64,000 bases of DNA from Pedobacter frigidisoli. Lineage in GTDB: Bacteria > Bacteroidota > Bacteroidia > Sphingobacteriales > Sphingobacteriaceae. A model generated the notes under the pieces. The model was not told the origin of the DNA, searched no databases, and was given only the letters and a program-made list of their open reading frames with translations. Position numbers and translations under genes: made by a program. Shown piece after piece: positions 62,024-64,000 of this stretch (position 1 is the stretch's first letter; every line of letters begins with the position of its first letter). Location: positions 95,786-159,785 of the forward strand of contig NZ_SJSN01000012.1 of the NCBI RefSeq assembly GCF_004331675.1, written 5' to 3'.

Positions 62024-64000
62024 ATGAGGAAATTCATAAAAATAAGATATCTGCTGACCATATTAATTTGCGTAGTTGTTTTCAGCCAAGATGTACTATC
62101 GCAAACGCAACGACCATTCAAATTCTTTCCTGCGGTTGTAAAACAGGGCGGCGATGTAACAACCCTCTATAAGCCTTTAGGCACCGTAGGCAAAGTTACG
62201 GGGGTGGTTTATTTATTTAAAGACTATAAGTGGGAGGGTCATGACCTCCCACTTGTCAAGACCGATACTGGATATGTATCAAACTATCACATTCCCGAGG
62301 GAACTGCACTGATGTCCTATCGTTTCTGGATCGGTGACAGTGTTGATGTTGGCGAACGCGTTCCTTTTGCTTTTATGGTCCATGAAAAAGATGGAAAAAA
62401 GATGGCACCGGGAGCGAATACGGCATGGGGACTGCTCAGGTTTAAGAATTTTGAATCTAAGATGATGCCCCTAGTTTCCAAAGAATCAGAAATAGAACCC
62501 AGGACGCTGGTACAGCTCTGGATCGGTAAAGATTTTGATAACATTCAGATCAGGAGGCATGTCTTTTTTGATATGGCACGTTCTATTAAAGCGTATATCA
62601 AAATTGCGAAAGCGGATACCGGTCTAAGGCAAGCTGGCGATGCTATACTCAAATTACCAGATGTTAATGAAAGAGAAATGATAGGTGTCGAAAAAGCTTA
62701 CGGGCGCATTTTGCACAAACCGTTGTTGGCTGATTCGGTAAAAAAGCTCATATTGACACAATATCCTAACGGCCTACGTAGCCGTCTTCTAGAGATAGAC
62801 AGTATTTACCTCGATAGAAACCAGGAACATAAAGCACAAATGTTGGAAGCTTTCATGAAGCGTTACCCACCATCGGACTACCCTTTTGATGACTATATTA
62901 ATCCGGCTATCGGGGACCCTTCTTTCTTTATTAACGTTTACAATGGCGTGGCGACCTATTTGTTTTTTCAAAAGCGATTTGATCAATTGAAAAAGCTGAT
63001 CACTGAAGGGCCTTACCGAACAGTGGGATACGACTATGCGCATTTTGTCGACTTTCCGTTCAGAGGCACAAACTCTCCTATCACAATCGATCAACAGCTA
63101 GATTTATCGAAATTTTTGATGAGGGACCTGATGAGGCGCGCTGTATCGAATGATTCGCAGACTAGTGGCAGAGGTTATTTCTCAGAAGTGGAATGGAATC
63201 GAATTGTGGTGCAGGATAACCGATGGTCCATCGCTTTTCATGCAAATCTGCTGTATAAAAACGGAAGCTTTACCGAAGCACTCAAATATGCAAATATGGT
63301 AAAAGACTATTTAGGCTACAGTGATATCACATTCAACAGCTTATACATCCAATTGCTTGACCATGATCATAGAGAAGCCGAAGCAAGGTACTTTATGGAA
63401 GAGGCAATTAAAGCAAATAAGGTTCATCCTGACATAATTACATTGTTAAAAACCTATTATACCAAGGAGCATAAGAGTGATAAGGATTTTGACAAATACT
63501 ATGCATCGCTCTCTTCTGGCAGGAAAACGGAGGAAGTGCTTGCAAAGCTTAAGAATTCTATGATCAAATTACCTGCCGGGGCCTTCAAACTCAAGAACAT
63601 GGAGGGGAAGGTAATAGACCTGGAAAAACTTAGGGGGAAGATTGTGGTGCTGGATTTTTGGGCAAGTTGGTGTTATCCCTGTAGACAGGCGATGCCCGGT
63701 ATGCAAACTTTGGTAAAGAAATATCAACCAGACAGCACGGTAGAGTTTTATTTCGTTGCAACGCTTGAGTATTCTCCGAACTATAAAAAGCTGACTACCG
63801 ATTTTATTGCAGATCAGAAATATGACTTCGATGTTTTGTATGACGAAACCGATCCAAAAACGGGCAAGATGGGCCTGGTGTTCAATGGCTATGCCAGGCA
63901 GTTACAGATGAACGGTATCCCTCAAAAGGTGATCATTGATCAGAATGGCTATGTGAGATGGGTCTATGGGGGATTTGACGGCGACCTGGTTAGGATGGTC
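62024..64000 (+). CDS. TlpA-like thioredoxin-domain protein with long N-terminal region (partial)
   Basis: The gene starts 24 bp after susD and is open to the window edge (659 codons seen). A signal peptide ends near DVLSQ. The first 100 residues look like a beta-sandwich (GGDVTTLYKPLGTVGKVTGV, YHIPEGTALMSYRFWIGD); residues about 130-520 are helical and TPR-like. The AhpC/TlpA-type thioredoxin domain begins near 525 and has the active-site motif WASWCYPC (Cys550 and Cys553), then GIPQKVIIDQNGYVRWVYGG. Redox proteins of this kind are common downstream of SusCD pairs in Bacteroidota and may reduce disulfides in imported peptides or in periplasmic partners. The end is cut off by the window. Confidence 0.85.
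   Translation, partial: MRKFIKIRYLLTILICVVVFSQDVLSQTQRPFKFFPAVVKQGGDVTTLYKPLGTVGKVTGVVYLFKDYKWEGHDLPLVKTDTGYVSNYHIPEGTALMSYRFWIGDSVDVGERVPFAFMVHEKDGKKMAPGANTAWGLLRFKNFESKMMPLVSKESEIEPRTLVQLWIGKDFDNIQIRRHVFFDMARSIKAYIKIAKADTGLRQAGDAILKLPDVNEREMIGVEKAYGRILHKPLLADSVKKLILTQYPNGLRSRLLEIDSIYLDRNQEHKAQMLEAFMKRYPPSDYPFDDYINPAIGDPSFFINVYNGVATYLFFQKRFDQLKKLITEGPYRTVGYDYAHFVDFPFRGTNSPITIDQQLDLSKFLMRDLMRRAVSNDSQTSGRGYFSEVEWNRIVVQDNRWSIAFHANLLYKNGSFTEALKYANMVKDYLGYSDITFNSLYIQLLDHDHREAEARYFMEEAIKANKVHPDIITLLKTYYTKEHKSDKDFDKYYASLSSGRKTEEVLAKLKNSMIKLPAGAFKLKNMEGKVIDLEKLRGKIVVLDFWASWCYPCRQAMPGMQTLVKKYQPDSTVEFYFVATLEYSPNYKKLTTDFIADQKYDFDVLYDETDPKTGKMGLVFNGYARQLQMNGIPQKVIIDQNGYVRWVYGGFDGDLVRMV

Overview
The window is from a Bacteroidota genome, most likely a soil or plant-associated member of the Sphingobacteriaceae (Pedobacter or Mucilaginibacter type). 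The evidence is AT-leaning DNA, two SusC/SusD pairs, STN-type SusC with an ECF sigma/FecR pair, a SusR-like regulator, LytTR signalling, DUF4249 next to a TonB receptor, and many glycoside hydrolases (GH). The genus is inferred from gene style and was not tested by a search.

Layout. (1) 1-6.4 kb: the tail of an unknown gene, a decayed NmrA-like gene, an intact Tat-type GH51 arabinofuranosidase with a GH2 remnant behind it, then a plus-strand pair (clan GH-D-like enzyme and GH2 glucuronidase/galactosidase). (2) 6.9-9.4 kb: two tandem AraC C-terminal remnants and a GH76 + ricin-type lectin gene broken by several frameshifts. (3) 10.2-22.8 kb: a complete starch utilisation (sus) locus. The minus-strand operon runs susC, susD, susE-like, lipoprotein GH13 amylase, GH97 alpha-glucosidase. 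A divergent GH13 amylase and a SusR-like regulator complete it. (4) 23.5-37.9 kb: an eight-gene minus-strand cluster: GH2 beta-galactosidase, PQQ-type sugar dehydrogenase, GH28, dehydrogenase fused to cytochrome c, GH28, retaining GH97, a secreted beta-propeller, and a GH92 gene interrupted by three in-frame stop codons. It has no SusC/SusD. Remnants of a discoidin-domain lipoprotein and of an AraC regulator lie at its promoter-proximal end, suggesting that the uptake and control parts were lost. (5) 39.3-46.6 kb: a Crp/Fnr-type regulator, a CocE/NonD hydrolase with a good terminator, CorA and SRPBCC genes each carrying an in-frame stop, a YciI protein, a GH32-like propeller enzyme and an NTF2-like remnant. 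(6) 46.7-51.7 kb: TonB receptor, DUF4249 lipoprotein, LytS-type kinase and LytTR regulator. (7) 52.2-64 kb: an outer-membrane barrel protein, then ECF sigma, FecR, STN-SusC, SusD and a thioredoxin-like protein that runs off the window.

How it works together. The sus locus should bind, import and cut starch. The pectin-type cluster should trim galacturonate- and galactose-containing side chains and oxidise released sugars in the periplasm. The STN-SusC locus would be switched on by substrate through FecR and the sigma factor. A strong theme is gene decay: at least ten genes or gene ends are broken, while the large operons between them stay open. No rRNA, tRNA, CRISPR array or intact insertion sequence was seen.
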